NCBI RefSeq assembly: GCF_014926585.1
Contig: NZ_CP045422.1
Span: 3,812,001-3,876,000 of the forward strand
DNA: 64,000 bases
Direction: 5' to 3'
Source of the DNA: Devosia beringensis
Lineage (GTDB): Bacteria; Pseudomonadota; Alphaproteobacteria; Rhizobiales; Devosiaceae
The notes beneath the pieces are model-generated. The model worked only from the letters and a program-made list of their open reading frames with translations, did not search any database and had not been told where the DNA came from. Position 1 is the stretch's first letter. The number at the start of each line of letters is the position of its first letter. This document shows positions 55,859 through 64,000 of this stretch, one piece after another. Both the position numbers and the translations under genes were made by a program.

Positions 55859-57334
55859 TTACTGAAACGCCGTCTCGGCAAAGCTGCGCAGCTTGCGCGA
55901 GTGCAGGCGCTCAGGGGGCTGGTCGCGCAGGATTTCCATGGCGCGCAGGCCGATCAGCAGGTGCCGGTTGATCTGGGTGCGGTAGAAGTCCGAGGCCATG
56001 CCCGGCAGCTTGAGTTCGCCATGCAGCGGCTTGTCGGAGACGCAGAGCAAGGTGCCGTAAGGAACGCGGAAGCGGAAGCCATTGGCGGCAATGGTCGCGC
56101 TTTCCATGTCGAGCGCGACGGCGCGCGACTGGCTCAGCCGCTGGGTGATCTCGGTCTGGTCGCGCAGCTCCCAGTTGCGATTGTCGAAGGTGGCGACCGT
56201 GCCGGTGCGCATGATCTTCTTGGTTTCGAGGCCCTCGGTCTGGGTGATTTCGTGCACGGCCTGCTCCAGCGCCACCTGCACCTCGGCCAGAGCCGGGATC
56301 GGCACCGAAAGCGGCAGATCGGCGTCGAGCACGTGATCCTCGCGCACATAGGCGTGGGCCAGCACGTAGTCGCCCAGCTCCTGGGAATTGCGCAGGCCGG
56401 CGCAGTGGCCCAGCATGATCCAGGCATGCGGGCGCAGCACGGCGATGTGGTCGGTAATGGTCTTGGCGTTGGACGGGCCGACGCCGATATTGACCATGGT
56501 GATGCCCCGGCCATTGGCACCGGTCAGGTGATAGGCCGGCATCTGCGGCGCCCGGGCCGGCGAAGTACCCGCCACCTTGCCACCGGCCAGCGCATTGTCG
56601 GTCACGACATTGCCCGGCTCGATGAAGCTTTCGTAATGGGCATGGCCATCGGCCAAGTACTGCTTGGCGACGCGGCAGAACTCGTCGATGTAGAAGGCGT
56701 AATTGGTGAAGATCACGAAATTCTGGAAATGCGCCGCATCCGTGCCGGTATAGTGGCTGAGGCGGAACAGCGAATAGTCGACGCGCGGCGCGGTGAAGGC
56801 CGCCAGCGGGTAGGGGCCACCGCGCGGCGGCACGAAGGTGCCGTTGGCGATCTCGTCATCAGTATTGCCCAGGTCGGGCGCATCGAAGACGTCGCGCAGC
56901 GGGATGTTGAGGGCGTTGAGCGCCTCGCCATCGATGCGCTCATTGGCGGGGACCGCGAAGTGCAGCGGGATCGGGGTATCGGATTCGCCGATGTCGATGG
57001 TGCCGCCATGGTTCTTGAGGATGACGGTGAACTGCTCGATAAAGTAAGTGCGGAACAGGTCGGGCGCGGTCACCGTGGTGCGATAGATGCCCGGGGTGTG
57101 CAGGAAACCGTAGGGCAGGGTGCTTTCGCTGCGGCTGTAGCTGGTGGAGCGCACTTCAATCTGCGGATAGCAGGCGCGCACCTGGCCGGCCGGGACAATG
57201 CCCTTGGTCAGCGCCGCCAGATGACCGCGGATGAAGCCGGTATTTCGGTGATAGATTTCGGCCAGATAGGCCCATGCCTTCTCGGGATCGGTGAAGGATT
57301 GCGTCTCGGCGCGCGGCGGGCTGATCGGGGTCAT
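55859..57334 (-). CDS. amn: AMP nucleosidase Amn
   Basis: A 491-aa enzyme that splits AMP into adenine and ribose 5-phosphate, regulating adenylate pools. It has the Amn N-terminal domain (residues 1-200), then the phosphorylase-fold part with GRGITMVNIGVGPSNAKTI, LGHCAGLRNSQELGDYVLA, VALDMESATIAANGFRFRVP (the ME pair) and LCVSDKPLHGELKLPG. It is followed by a terminator and is divergent from folD across a 453-bp gap. Confidence 0.95.
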   Translation of the reverse strand: MTPISPPRAETQSFTDPEKAWAYLAEIYHRNTGFIRGHLAALTKGIVPAGQVRACYPQIEVRSTSYSRSESTLPYGFLHTPGIYRTTVTAPDLFRTYFIEQFTVILKNHGGTIDIGESDTPIPLHFAVPANERIDGEALNALNIPLRDVFDAPDLGNTDDEIANGTFVPPRGGPYPLAAFTAPRVDYSLFRLSHYTGTDAAHFQNFVIFTNYAFYIDEFCRVAKQYLADGHAHYESFIEPGNVVTDNALAGGKVAGTSPARAPQMPAYHLTGANGRGITMVNIGVGPSNAKTITDHIAVLRPHAWIMLGHCAGLRNSQELGDYVLAHAYVREDHVLDADLPLSVPIPALAEVQVALEQAVHEITQTEGLETKKIMRTGTVATFDNRNWELRDQTEITQRLSQSRAVALDMESATIAANGFRFRVPYGTLLCVSDKPLHGELKLPGMASDFYRTQINRHLLIGLRAMEILRDQPPERLHSRKLRSFAETAFQ

Positions 57335-57787
57335 TTTCTTGTTCTTTCATGTCGCGGATTCCGGATTGAACCCGCCCTCGGCTGAATCACGTTGCATATC
57401 CGGCAACGTCTAGCCCTTCCTGATGACAGCTTCTGTGCGGCGCTTCAACTGCGGGCCGATTTTGCCGGCTTTTCACATCGGAGTGATGGGCACTTTTATC
57501 GCCGCAATTGCCCACCATCTTCCTAGCCAGTTCACTGGCGACGCAAACGACCCCATGCAACCGGTGAGCGAGGAACGTCGTGCTGGCCGCTTGTCCCCCA
57601 AGCCCTCAACAGTGCGGTAGGCCGATGGTCCCGAGGGCTGCCAGGACAGAGATGTTCTGGTGGCCCTTTTTCTTTGAGCCGCCGTGAGTTTGCTTTTGCT
57701 CCAACGGGGCAGGCTGGGCTATGGGAGGCCATCAATCGCGGTCCTGCCCGCAGCGCAGGTCCGCCAGCAATCCGCCCGGAGCCTGCC
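57335..57787 (+). other. Long folD leader region with terminator
   Basis: This 453-bp gap has no supported protein. Its right half looks like a structured RNA leader or a separate small RNA: AGCCCTC (57601-57607) can pair with GAGGGCT (57633-57639), and that second arm overlaps the 5' arm of a strong terminator at 57635-57675. The two stems exclude each other. Canonical ZTP (pfl) or folate riboswitch motifs were looked for and not found. Confidence 0.55.
57635..57675 (+). terminator. Strong intrinsic terminator upstream of folD
   Basis: A 14-bp stem (three G-U pairs) closed by a GAGA loop, 57635-57666, is followed by TTTTTCTTT. It lies 112 bp before folD on the same strand, with no protein gene before it, so it either ends a small RNA or acts as an attenuator. 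Confidence 0.87.
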
Positions 57788-58702
57788 ATGACCGTTACGA
57801 CAACCGCCCGCATCATCGATGGCAAGGGTTTTGCCGAAGGCCTGCGCGGTCGCATTGCCGACCATGTGGCGCGGCTCAAGGCCGAGCATGGCATTACGCC
57901 GGGCCTGGCCGTGGTCATTGTCGGCCATGATCCGGGCAGCCAGGTTTATGTGGCGCAAAAGGCCAAGCAGACCGTCGCGATGGGCATGCATTCGGAAAAG
58001 TACGAGCTGCCGGAAACCGTCAGCGAGGCCGAGGTGCTGGCCCTGGTGCAAAAGCTCAATGCCGATCCGGCCATTCACGGCATTCTGGTGCAGCTGCCGG
58101 TGCCCGACCATATCGATTCCAGGAAGATCATCGAGACCATCGACCCGGCCAAGGATGTCGACTGCTTCACCCCGGCCAGCGTCGGCAAACTGGTGATCGG
58201 CCTGCCGGGCCCGGTCTCCTGCACGCCGCTGGGCTGCCTGATGCTGCTGCGCGACACGCTGGGGGACCTTTCGGGCCTGCATGCCGTGGTCGTCGGGCGC
58301 TCCAACCTCGTCGGCAAGCCGATGGCCCAGCTGCTGCTGCGCGAGAACTGCACTGTCACCATGGCGCATTCGCGCACCAAGGACCTGCCCGCCATGGTGC
58401 GTCAGGCCGATATCGTCATCGCCGCGGTCGGCCGGCCGGAAATGATCAAGGGCGACTGGATCAAGCCGGGCGCCACGGTCATCGATGTGGGCATCAATCG
58501 CATCGACGCGCCCGAGCGGGGCGAGGGCAAGACGCGGCTGCTGGGCGATGTCGACTTCGCCTCGGCCAGCCTGGTTGCCGGCGCGATTACCCCGGTGCCG
58601 GGTGGCGTCGGGCCGATGACCATTGCGTGCCTTTTGGCCAATACCGTCACCACGGCGAGCCTGATCAACGGCCTCGTGCCGCCGAGCGACCTGACGGCAT
58701 GA
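57788..58702 (+). CDS. folD: Bifunctional methylene-THF dehydrogenase/cyclohydrolase FolD
   Basis: A 304-aa enzyme interconverting methylene- and 10-formyl-tetrahydrofolate. It shows [20 protein letters not shown] with the catalytic Lys, [33 protein letters not shown], the NADP loop [20 protein letters not shown], and the end [22 protein letters not shown] 57788 gives the family length; the frame is open from 57674 into the terminator. It overlaps the DUF1643 gene by 4 bp. Confidence 0.97.
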   Translation: MTVTTTARIIDGKGFAEGLRGRIADHVARLKAEHGITPGLAVVIVGHDPGSQVYVAQKAKQTVAMGMHSEKYELPETVSEAEVLALVQKLNADPAIHGILVQLPVPDHIDSRKIIETIDPAKDVDCFTPASVGKLVIGLPGPVSCTPLGCLMLLRDTLGDLSGLHAVVVGRSNLVGKPMAQLLLRENCTVTMAHSRTKDLPAMVRQADIVIAAVGRPEMIKGDWIKPGATVIDVGINRIDAPERGEGKTRLLGDVDFASASLVAGAITPVPGGVGPMTIACLLANTVTTASLINGLVPPSDLTA

Positions 58703-59247
58703 GCGTTGACGCCCATGACCCCGGCGGCAAGGTGCGCCTGGCCCTGATGCCGGGCGTCAATGGTGACGCGACCTTCAGCGCGGATGGTCGCTATCGCCAG
58801 CTGATGCGGCGCTGGATGGGCGAGGCCTTTCCGACCCGCTATATCCTGTTCATCGGCATGAATCCGAGCACGGCCGATGGGACGGTCAACGATCCGACCT
58901 GCGCCCGCGAATGGACCTTTGCCTGCCGGGAAGGGTTCTCGGCCATGGTCAAGGCCAATGTCGGCGACTATCGCGCCACCGATCCGAAAATGCTGCTGGC
59001 GCCGGGCGTCGAGGCGGTGTCACCGGCCAATCTGCCAGCGATCCGGGCGGCCGCTGCGGGAGCCGGGATGGTGGTACTGTGCCATGGCAAGCTCAACAAG
59101 GCGCTGGCGCCGGCCGGGCGGGAGCTGGTCATGGCGCTGCGGGACGACGGCGTGGCGCTGTGGTGCTTTGGCACGAATGGGGATGGCTCACCCAAGCATC
59201 CACTCTATCTGCGCGGTGATACGCCATTGCAGACCTTTGCGGGCTGA
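58699..59247 (+). CDS. DUF1643 family protein
   Basis: A 182-aa protein of the DUF1643 family. It shows [35 protein letters not shown] and [18 protein letters not shown], all family signatures. The function is not known; members often look like nucleotide- or nucleic-acid-related enzymes. The ATG at 58699 overlaps the folD stop (ATGA), so it is coupled and may relate to folate or nucleotide metabolism (inference). Confidence 0.88.
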   Translation: MSVDAHDPGGKVRLALMPGVNGDATFSADGRYRQLMRRWMGEAFPTRYILFIGMNPSTADGTVNDPTCAREWTFACREGFSAMVKANVGDYRATDPKMLLAPGVEAVSPANLPAIRAAAAGAGMVVLCHGKLNKALAPAGRELVMALRDDGVALWCFGTNGDGSPKHPLYLRGDTPLQTFAG

Positions 59248-59256
59248 GGCCGGCGT

Positions 59257-60180
59257 TCAGCCTGGCCTGATGCCCCGCAGGCGGGCTTCGATCACCGGCA
59301 GGGCCTGTTCGGCGGCGGCGCGGCCGGCGGCGATGGCCTCGGCGGCGCGGTGAAAATCCAGCAGGCCGAGGCCGCTGACGGCAGGCAGGATCATGGCATG
59401 GGGCGGCTCGCCGGCCAGGCGCGAGCGGGTGATGTGGTTCTGCATGATGTCGACCGAATTGGCCAGCACGTCGAAATAGCCCGGCGTCTGGCTGGCGCCA
59501 AAGAAGCTGAGCGAAGACATCTGCGCCTGGACCGATGCCGGGATCGAGCGGATCAGGTCGAAGAGGCTTTCCGGCCGGGGTGGCGCGGCGGGGGCGGGCT
59601 CGACAGGGCTGACCAGCGGCCGCCCGGACAGCTCATCGTTGAGATTGATGGCGATGGTGAAGTCCGCGCCCATGGCGCGGCAGAGCGAAACCGGTACCGG
59701 ATTGACCAGACCGCCATCGGCGAGCCAGCGCCCGTCAATGCTGGTGGGGCTGAACAGGCCCGGCATGCCGATCGAGGCCCGGACTGCCGCTGCCAGCGGG
59801 CCGGACCGCAGCCAGATCTCGCGGCCGCTGGTAATGTCGGTGGCGACGGCGGCGAAGGGCAAAGGCAAGTCGGCCATGGTGGCGGGCAGGCCCAGGCCAT
59901 TCAGCCAGTTGACGATATTGGTGCCATCGACGAGGCCCCCGGCCAGCACATTGACGTCGACCATCGCCGCCACGGCACGCCAGTCGGCCCCCATGGCCCA
60001 GTCGCGCAGCGCCTCGAGCCGGCCGCTGGCATGGACGGCGCCCACCAGCGCCCCCATGGAGGTGCCGCAGATGATGTCGGGCTTGATGCCGGCCTCGGTC
60101 AGCACGTCGATGACGCCGATATGGGACCAGCCACGCGCGGCGCCGCTGCCCAGGGCCAGGGCAATCGATGTCTTGGCCAT
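59257..60180 (-). CDS. Patatin-like phospholipase (RssA type)
   Basis: A 307-aa patatin-fold lipase. It has the oxyanion loop ALGSGAARGWSHIGVI, the nucleophile Ser in IICGTSMGALVGAV (G-x-S-x-G), and the catalytic Asp in LADGGLVNPVPV. This is the Ser-Asp dyad of the family. No signal peptide is seen, so it acts in the cytoplasm or at the inner membrane. The natural lipid substrate is unknown. It is convergent with the DUF1643 gene. Confidence 0.93.
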   Translation of the reverse strand: MAKTSIALALGSGAARGWSHIGVIDVLTEAGIKPDIICGTSMGALVGAVHASGRLEALRDWAMGADWRAVAAMVDVNVLAGGLVDGTNIVNWLNGLGLPATMADLPLPFAAVATDITSGREIWLRSGPLAAAVRASIGMPGLFSPTSIDGRWLADGGLVNPVPVSLCRAMGADFTIAINLNDELSGRPLVSPVEPAPAAPPRPESLFDLIRSIPASVQAQMSSLSFFGASQTPGYFDVLANSVDIMQNHITRSRLAGEPPHAMILPAVSGLGLLDFHRAAEAIAAGRAAAEQALPVIEARLRGIRPG

Positions 60181-60230
60181 GCTCAGTCTCCCGCTGATAA
60201 CCGTAACCTGCTGGCTAGGCGGGGAGAAGT

Positions 60231-60581
60231 TTACGCCGCATCGGCCAGATAGAACAGCCGTGCCACGCTGTGGTCGCGCAGCGCCTGGGCCGGCAGCTTG
60301 CCGGTCAGGGCTGCGACGACCACCGATGGATCGGGCAGGGCACTGGCATCGACGATCACCCGGGTGAAGGCCGGGCGCATGCCGCGCTTGACCTCTTCGA
60401 GCAGGTCATAGAGCAAGGCCCGCACATCGGTGCGGGTCGCGCAGGCGAGGCAATGCTGGCCATCGGGGTGACCGTGGCCGCTATTAGCCGGCAGCCGCAG
60501 CAGCACGGTGCCGGCGTCGAGGGCCAGCAGTTGTCCCGGCTCGGTCACCAAAACGACGGGGATGGGTTCCACCTTGGCCAT
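60231..60581 (-). CDS. Small CobW/COG0523-like protein without a P-loop
   Basis: A 116-aa protein that resembles the middle of COG0523 metallochaperone GTPases. CLACATRTDVRALLYDLLEE corresponds to their GCxCCTxRxDL region, and FTRVIVDASALPDPSVVVAAL to the 'hhhExSGLADPxPV' block. The N-terminal Walker A half is absent. His residues in HGHPDGQHC may add metal ligands. It starts 3 bp after the metH stop, coupled to that B12- and zinc-dependent enzyme. It could be a remnant or a specialised metal-binding partner; this is inference. Confidence 0.7.
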   Translation of the reverse strand: MAKVEPIPVVLVTEPGQLLALDAGTVLLRLPANSGHGHPDGQHCLACATRTDVRALLYDLLEEVKRGMRPAFTRVIVDASALPDPSVVVAALTGKLPAQALRDHSVARLFYLADAA

Positions 60582-60584
60582 GGC

Positions 60585-63500
60585 TCACTCCGCCGCCGCG
60601 ATAGCCGGACCCGGAATGTAGTTCAGGATCGGGCCGAGCCAGCGTTCCACCTCGGTCACGCTCATGCCCTTGCGCGCCGCATAATCGAGCACCTGATCGC
60701 GTTCCACCTTGGCCACGCCGAAATAATAGGCCTCCGGATGGGCATAGTAGAAGCCAGACACCGACGAGCCCGGCCACATGGCATAGCTCTCGGTCAGCGT
60801 GACGCCGGCATTCTTCTCCGCATCGAGCAGGCGGAACAGGGTGGTTTTTTCGGTGTGATCGGGCTGGGCCGGATAGCCCGGCGCCGGGCGGATGCCGCGA
60901 TAGGTTTCGAGCGACAGCTCGGCCGGGGTTTGCGTCTCGTCGGCTCCATAGCCCCAGAATTCACGACGCACCCGGGCATGCATCATCTCGGCCAGGGCCT
61001 CGGCAAAGCGGTCGGCCAGCGCCTTGACCAGGATGGACGAGTAGTCGTCATTCTGCTTTTCGAAGCGTTCGGCAATGGCCACTTCCTCCAGTCCGGCGGT
61101 GACCACAAAGGCGCCGAGATAATCCGGCTTGCCGCTGTCGATCGGCGCGACGAAATCGCTCAGGGCCATGTTGGGTTTGCCGTCGCGCTTGCTGAGCTGC
61201 TGGCGCAGGGTGAAGAGCGTCGCCAGTTCCTCGGCGCGGCCCTCATCGGTATAAAGCTTGATATCGTCGCCTGTCGCATTGGCCGGCCAGAAGCCGACCA
61301 CGGCACGTGGCTTGAACCAGGTTTCGTCGATGATCAGCTTGAGCATGGCTTGGGCATCGGCCCAGAGCTGGCGCGCCGCCTCGCCCTGGCGCTCATCCTC
61401 GAGGATGGCCGGATAGCGGCCCTTGAGCTCCCAGGTCTGGAAGAACGGGGTCCAGTCAATGTACTCGGCCAAAGCCGCCAGGTCGAAATCCTCGAACACT
61501 TTGGTGCCGGTAAAGCTCGGCTTGGGGGGCGCATAGGCGCTCCAGTCCGGCTTGAAGGCATTGGCACGCGCCGTGGTCAGCGGCAGACGCTTCTTGTCTT
61601 CTTCGGCCCGCAGATGGGCATTGGCCGCCTTGGCATATTCGGCCTTGATGTCGGCGATGAAACTGACCTTGGTATCGGCGGACAGCAGATTGCCCACCAC
61701 GCCGACGGCGCGGCTGGCGTCGTTGACATAGACGGTCTGGCCGCGTTCGTAGCGCGGGTGGATCTTGACGGCCGTATGCACGCGGCTGGTGGTCGCGCCG
61801 CCGATCAGCAGGGGTATGTCGAAGCCCTCGCGCTCCATTTCGGCAGCCACATGCACCATCTCGTCGAGCGATGGCGTGATCAGGCCGGAGAGGCCGATGA
61901 TATCGACATTCTGTTCCCGAGCGGTCTGCAGGATCTTGGCCGTCGGCACCATGACGCCCAGGTCGATGATCTCGTAATTATTGCAGCTCAGCACCACGCC
62001 GACGATGTTCTTGCCGATATCGTGCACGTCGCCCTTGACCGTCGCCATCAGCACCTTGCCGGCGCTCTTGCGGCCGGTAGCATTGCCGTCGGCATTCTTC
62101 TCGGCTTCCATATAGGGCAGCAGCAAGGCCACGGCCTGCTTCATCACCCGGGCTGATTTGACCACCTGGGGCAGGAACATCTTGCCCGAGCCGAACAGGT
62201 CGCCGACAATGCTCATGCCGGCCATCAGCGGGCCCTCGATGACATGCAGCGGCCGGGCGGCCTTGAGGCGGGCCTCTTCGGTATCGGCGTCGATATATTC
62301 GGTAATGCCGTTGACCAGCGCATGGGCGATGCGGTCCTCGACGGACTTCTCGCGCCAACTCAGGTCCTTGGCGGCGGCTTCCTTGCCGCCCTTGCCGCGA
62401 TAGCGCTCGGCCAGTTCGAGCAGGCGATCGGTGCCGTCGTCGCGCCGGTTGAGGATCACGTCCTCGCAGGCGTCGCGCAGCTCGGGATCGATGCTCTCAT
62501 AGACCGCCAGCTGACCGGCATTGACGATGCCCATGTCCATGCCGTTCTGGATGGCATAGTACAAAAACACCGCATGCATGGCCTCGCGCACCGGCTCATT
62601 GCCGCGGAACGAGAAGCTGAGATTGGATATGCCGCCCGAAATATGCACATGGGGCAGGGTCTCGGTGATGATCCTGGTCGCCTCGATGAAGGCTACCCCG
62701 TAACCATTATGTTCCTCGATGCCGGTGGCGACGGCGAAGACATTGGGATCGAAAACAATGTCTTCGGGCGGAAAGCCGACTTCCTCGGTGAGGAGCTTAT
62801 AGGCGCGGCTGCAGATTTCCACCTTGCGCTCGAGCGTGTCGGCCTGGCCCTGCTCGTCAAAGGCCATGACCACCACGGCGGCGCCATAGGCGCGCACCAG
62901 GCGGGCATATTTGAGGAAGGACTCCTCGCCTTCCTTCATCGAGATGGAATTGACCAGCGCCTTGCCCTGCACGCATTTGAGGCCTGCCTCGATCACGTCC
63001 CACTTGGACGAGTCGATCATCAGCGGCACCTTGGCGATATCGGGCTCGGCGGCGAGGAGGTTGAGATAGTCGATCATCACCTGCTGGCTGTCGATCAGGC
63101 CCTCATCCATGTTGATATCGATGATCTGGGCGCCATTGGCCACCTGGTCGCGCGCCACGTCGAGCGCGGCATGGTAATCGCCGGCGGTGATCAGCTTGCG
63201 GAAGCGGGCCGAGCCGGTGACATTGGTGCGCTCTCCGATATTGACGAAGGGGATTTCCGCGGTCAGGGTGAAGGCCTCGAGCCCGGCAAGGCGCAGCTTG
63301 CGCTCGATCTCGGGCACGATGCGGGGCTGGTATTTGCTGACCGTCTCGGCGATGGCGCGGATATGGTCGGGCGTTGAGCCACAGCAGCCGCCCACGATGT
63401 TGAGCAGGCCGTCGCTGGCGAACTGCTCGAGCTGGCTGGCCATCTGCTCGGGCGTCTCGTCATAGCCGCCGAACTCGTTGGGCAGGCCGGCATTGGGATA

Positions 63501-64000
63501 GGCGCAGATCAGCGTATCGGCGACCGATGACAGCTCGGCAATGTGCTCGCGCATCAGGTCGGCGCCCAGCGCGCAGTTGAGCCCGATGGTGAAGGGATTG
63601 CCGTGGCGCAGCGAATACCAGAAGGCCGTCGGCGTCTGGCCGGAGAGGGTGCGGCCGCTGAGATCGGTAATGGTGCCCGAAATCATGATCGGTACGTCGA
63701 TGCCGCGCTCTTCGAACAGGCGCTGGGCGGCAAAGATGCCGGCCTTGGTGTTGAGCGTGTCGGTGATGGTCTCGAACAGCAGCAGGTCGGCGCCGGCATC
63801 GACCAGGCCGCGAATAGCCTCGCCATAGGCGATGACCAGAGCGTCAAAGGTGATGGCGCGGTGACCGGGGCTGTTGACGTCCGTCGACATGGACGAGGTC
63901 TTGTTGGTCGGCCCCAGCGCCCCGGCGACGAAGCGCCGGCGACCGTCCTCGGCCTGGGCGAGCAAGGCGGCGCGGCGCGCCACGACCACGCCCTGGAAAT
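60585..64000 (-). CDS. metH: Cobalamin-dependent methionine synthase MetH (5' end beyond window)
   Basis: The last 1,137 residues or so of MetH; the start lies past the right edge. In order: the homocysteine domain with zinc ligands in [10 protein letters not shown], the folate domain ([20 protein letters not shown]), the cobalamin cap and Rossmann parts with [20 protein letters not shown] (the cobalt-ligand His), and the C-terminal activation domain ([32 protein letters not shown]). It remethylates homocysteine using methyl-THF. The class II nrdJ elsewhere in the window also needs B12. Confidence 0.97.
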   Translation of the reverse strand, partial: FQGVVVARRAALLAQAEDGRRRFVAGALGPTNKTSSMSTDVNSPGHRAITFDALVIAYGEAIRGLVDAGADLLLFETITDTLNTKAGIFAAQRLFEERGIDVPIMISGTITDLSGRTLSGQTPTAFWYSLRHGNPFTIGLNCALGADLMREHIAELSSVADTLICAYPNAGLPNEFGGYDETPEQMASQLEQFASDGLLNIVGGCCGSTPDHIRAIAETVSKYQPRIVPEIERKLRLAGLEAFTLTAEIPFVNIGERTNVTGSARFRKLITAGDYHAALDVARDQVANGAQIIDINMDEGLIDSQQVMIDYLNLLAAEPDIAKVPLMIDSSKWDVIEAGLKCVQGKALVNSISMKEGEESFLKYARLVRAYGAAVVVMAFDEQGQADTLERKVEICSRAYKLLTEEVGFPPEDIVFDPNVFAVATGIEEHNGYGVAFIEATRIITETLPHVHISGGISNLSFSFRGNEPVREAMHAVFLYYAIQNGMDMGIVNAGQLAVYESIDPELRDACEDVILNRRDDGTDRLLELAERYRGKGGKEAAAKDLSWREKSVEDRIAHALVNGITEYIDADTEEARLKAARPLHVIEGPLMAGMSIVGDLFGSGKMFLPQVVKSARVMKQAVALLLPYMEAEKNADGNATGRKSAGKVLMATVKGDVHDIGKNIVGVVLSCNNYEIIDLGVMVPTAKILQTAREQNVDIIGLSGLITPSLDEMVHVAAEMEREGFDIPLLIGGATTSRVHTAVKIHPRYERGQTVYVNDASRAVGVVGNLLSADTKVSFIADIKAEYAKAANAHLRAEEDKKRLPLTTARANAFKPDWSAYAPPKPSFTGTKVFEDFDLAALAEYIDWTPFFQTWELKGRYPAILEDERQGEAARQLWADAQAMLKLIIDETWFKPRAVVGFWPANATGDDIKLYTDEGRAEELATLFTLRQQLSKRDGKPNMALSDFVAPIDSGKPDYLGAFVVTAGLEEVAIAERFEKQNDDYSSILVKALADRFAEALAEMMHARVRREFWGYGADETQTPAELSLETYRGIRPAPGYPAQPDHTEKTTLFRLLDAEKNAGVTLTESYAMWPGSSVSGFYYAHPEAYYFGVAKVERDQVLDYAARKGMSVTEVERWLGPILNYIPGPAIAAAE

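Noticed and set aside
57423..57620. A 65-aa frame in the amn-folD gap
   Set aside because: No good ribosome-binding site, no recognisable domain, and it runs through the candidate structured RNA.
57480..57640. ZTP (pfl) or THF riboswitch upstream of folD
   Set aside because: The conserved cores of these classes (for example CCGCCTGGGCA of pfl) are absent, so only an unassigned leader is reported.

Overview
The window is GC-rich (roughly 65-68% by eye), densely coded DNA from an alphaproteobacterial chromosome, most likely Hyphomicrobiales and close to Devosiaceae. Pointers are an SOS box of the alphaproteobacterial type (GTTC-N7-GTTC) in front of lexA, the NDUFA12 plus DUF2155 pair, a B12-dependent class II ribonucleotide reductase, a ScfR-type regulator, and the order ppiD-trpE-trpG-trpD-trpC-moaC-moeA-lexA on one side and tpiA-secG-pyrG-eno on the other. 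No rRNA, tRNA, CRISPR array, insertion sequence or integrase was seen. Genus assignment is inference from gene content only.

Layout. 0.1-8 kb: a Tat-exported ABC binding protein, a ScfR-like regulator followed by a lone receiver, a small membrane protein and a symporter/histidine-kinase hybrid, then a K+ channel with a zinc ribbon. 8-16 kb: a glycosyltransferase, an orphan FliK-like/FlhB-C-like pair, envelope and stress proteins, and a nucleosidase. 15.4-18.6 kb (minus strand): rhodanese, YeeE/YedE sulfur transporter, an 11-cysteine low-complexity protein and a His-rich DUF6969 protein, with trxC divergent from them. 19.5-26 kb: MYG1, an RND efflux pair and two uncharacterised proteins. 26-30.6 kb: an accessory patch with REP palindromes, HNH and staphylococcal-type nucleases, a lipoprotein, and a three-gene DUF2188 / membrane protein / TIR-like cassette that looks poorer in GC than its surroundings. 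30.6-37.7 kb: nrdJ with a candidate NrdR box pair, NDUFA12, DUF2155, GyrI-like, NTF2-like and lexA. 37.9-40 kb: an FG-GAP plus RTX secreted protein. 40-47.7 kb: the tightly overlapping trp/molybdopterin operon behind ppiD. 47.8-55.2 kb: tpiA, secG, pyrG, a short accessory group and eno. 55.2-64 kb: arr (rifampicin ADP-ribosyltransferase), AMP nucleosidase, folD behind a terminator-bearing leader, a patatin, a P-loop-less COG0523-like protein and a truncated metH.

Most of the window is housekeeping. The items most likely to be new are (i) the rhodanese / sulfur transporter / Cys-repeat protein / DUF6969 operon, which may handle periplasmic sulfane sulfur or a modified cysteine-rich product; (ii) the DUF2188-membrane-TIR cassette, a candidate defence module; (iii) the folD leader, where a strong terminator competes with an alternative stem; and (iv) an RBS-sequestering hairpin directly in front of arr. 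These are hypotheses read from sequence, not demonstrated functions.
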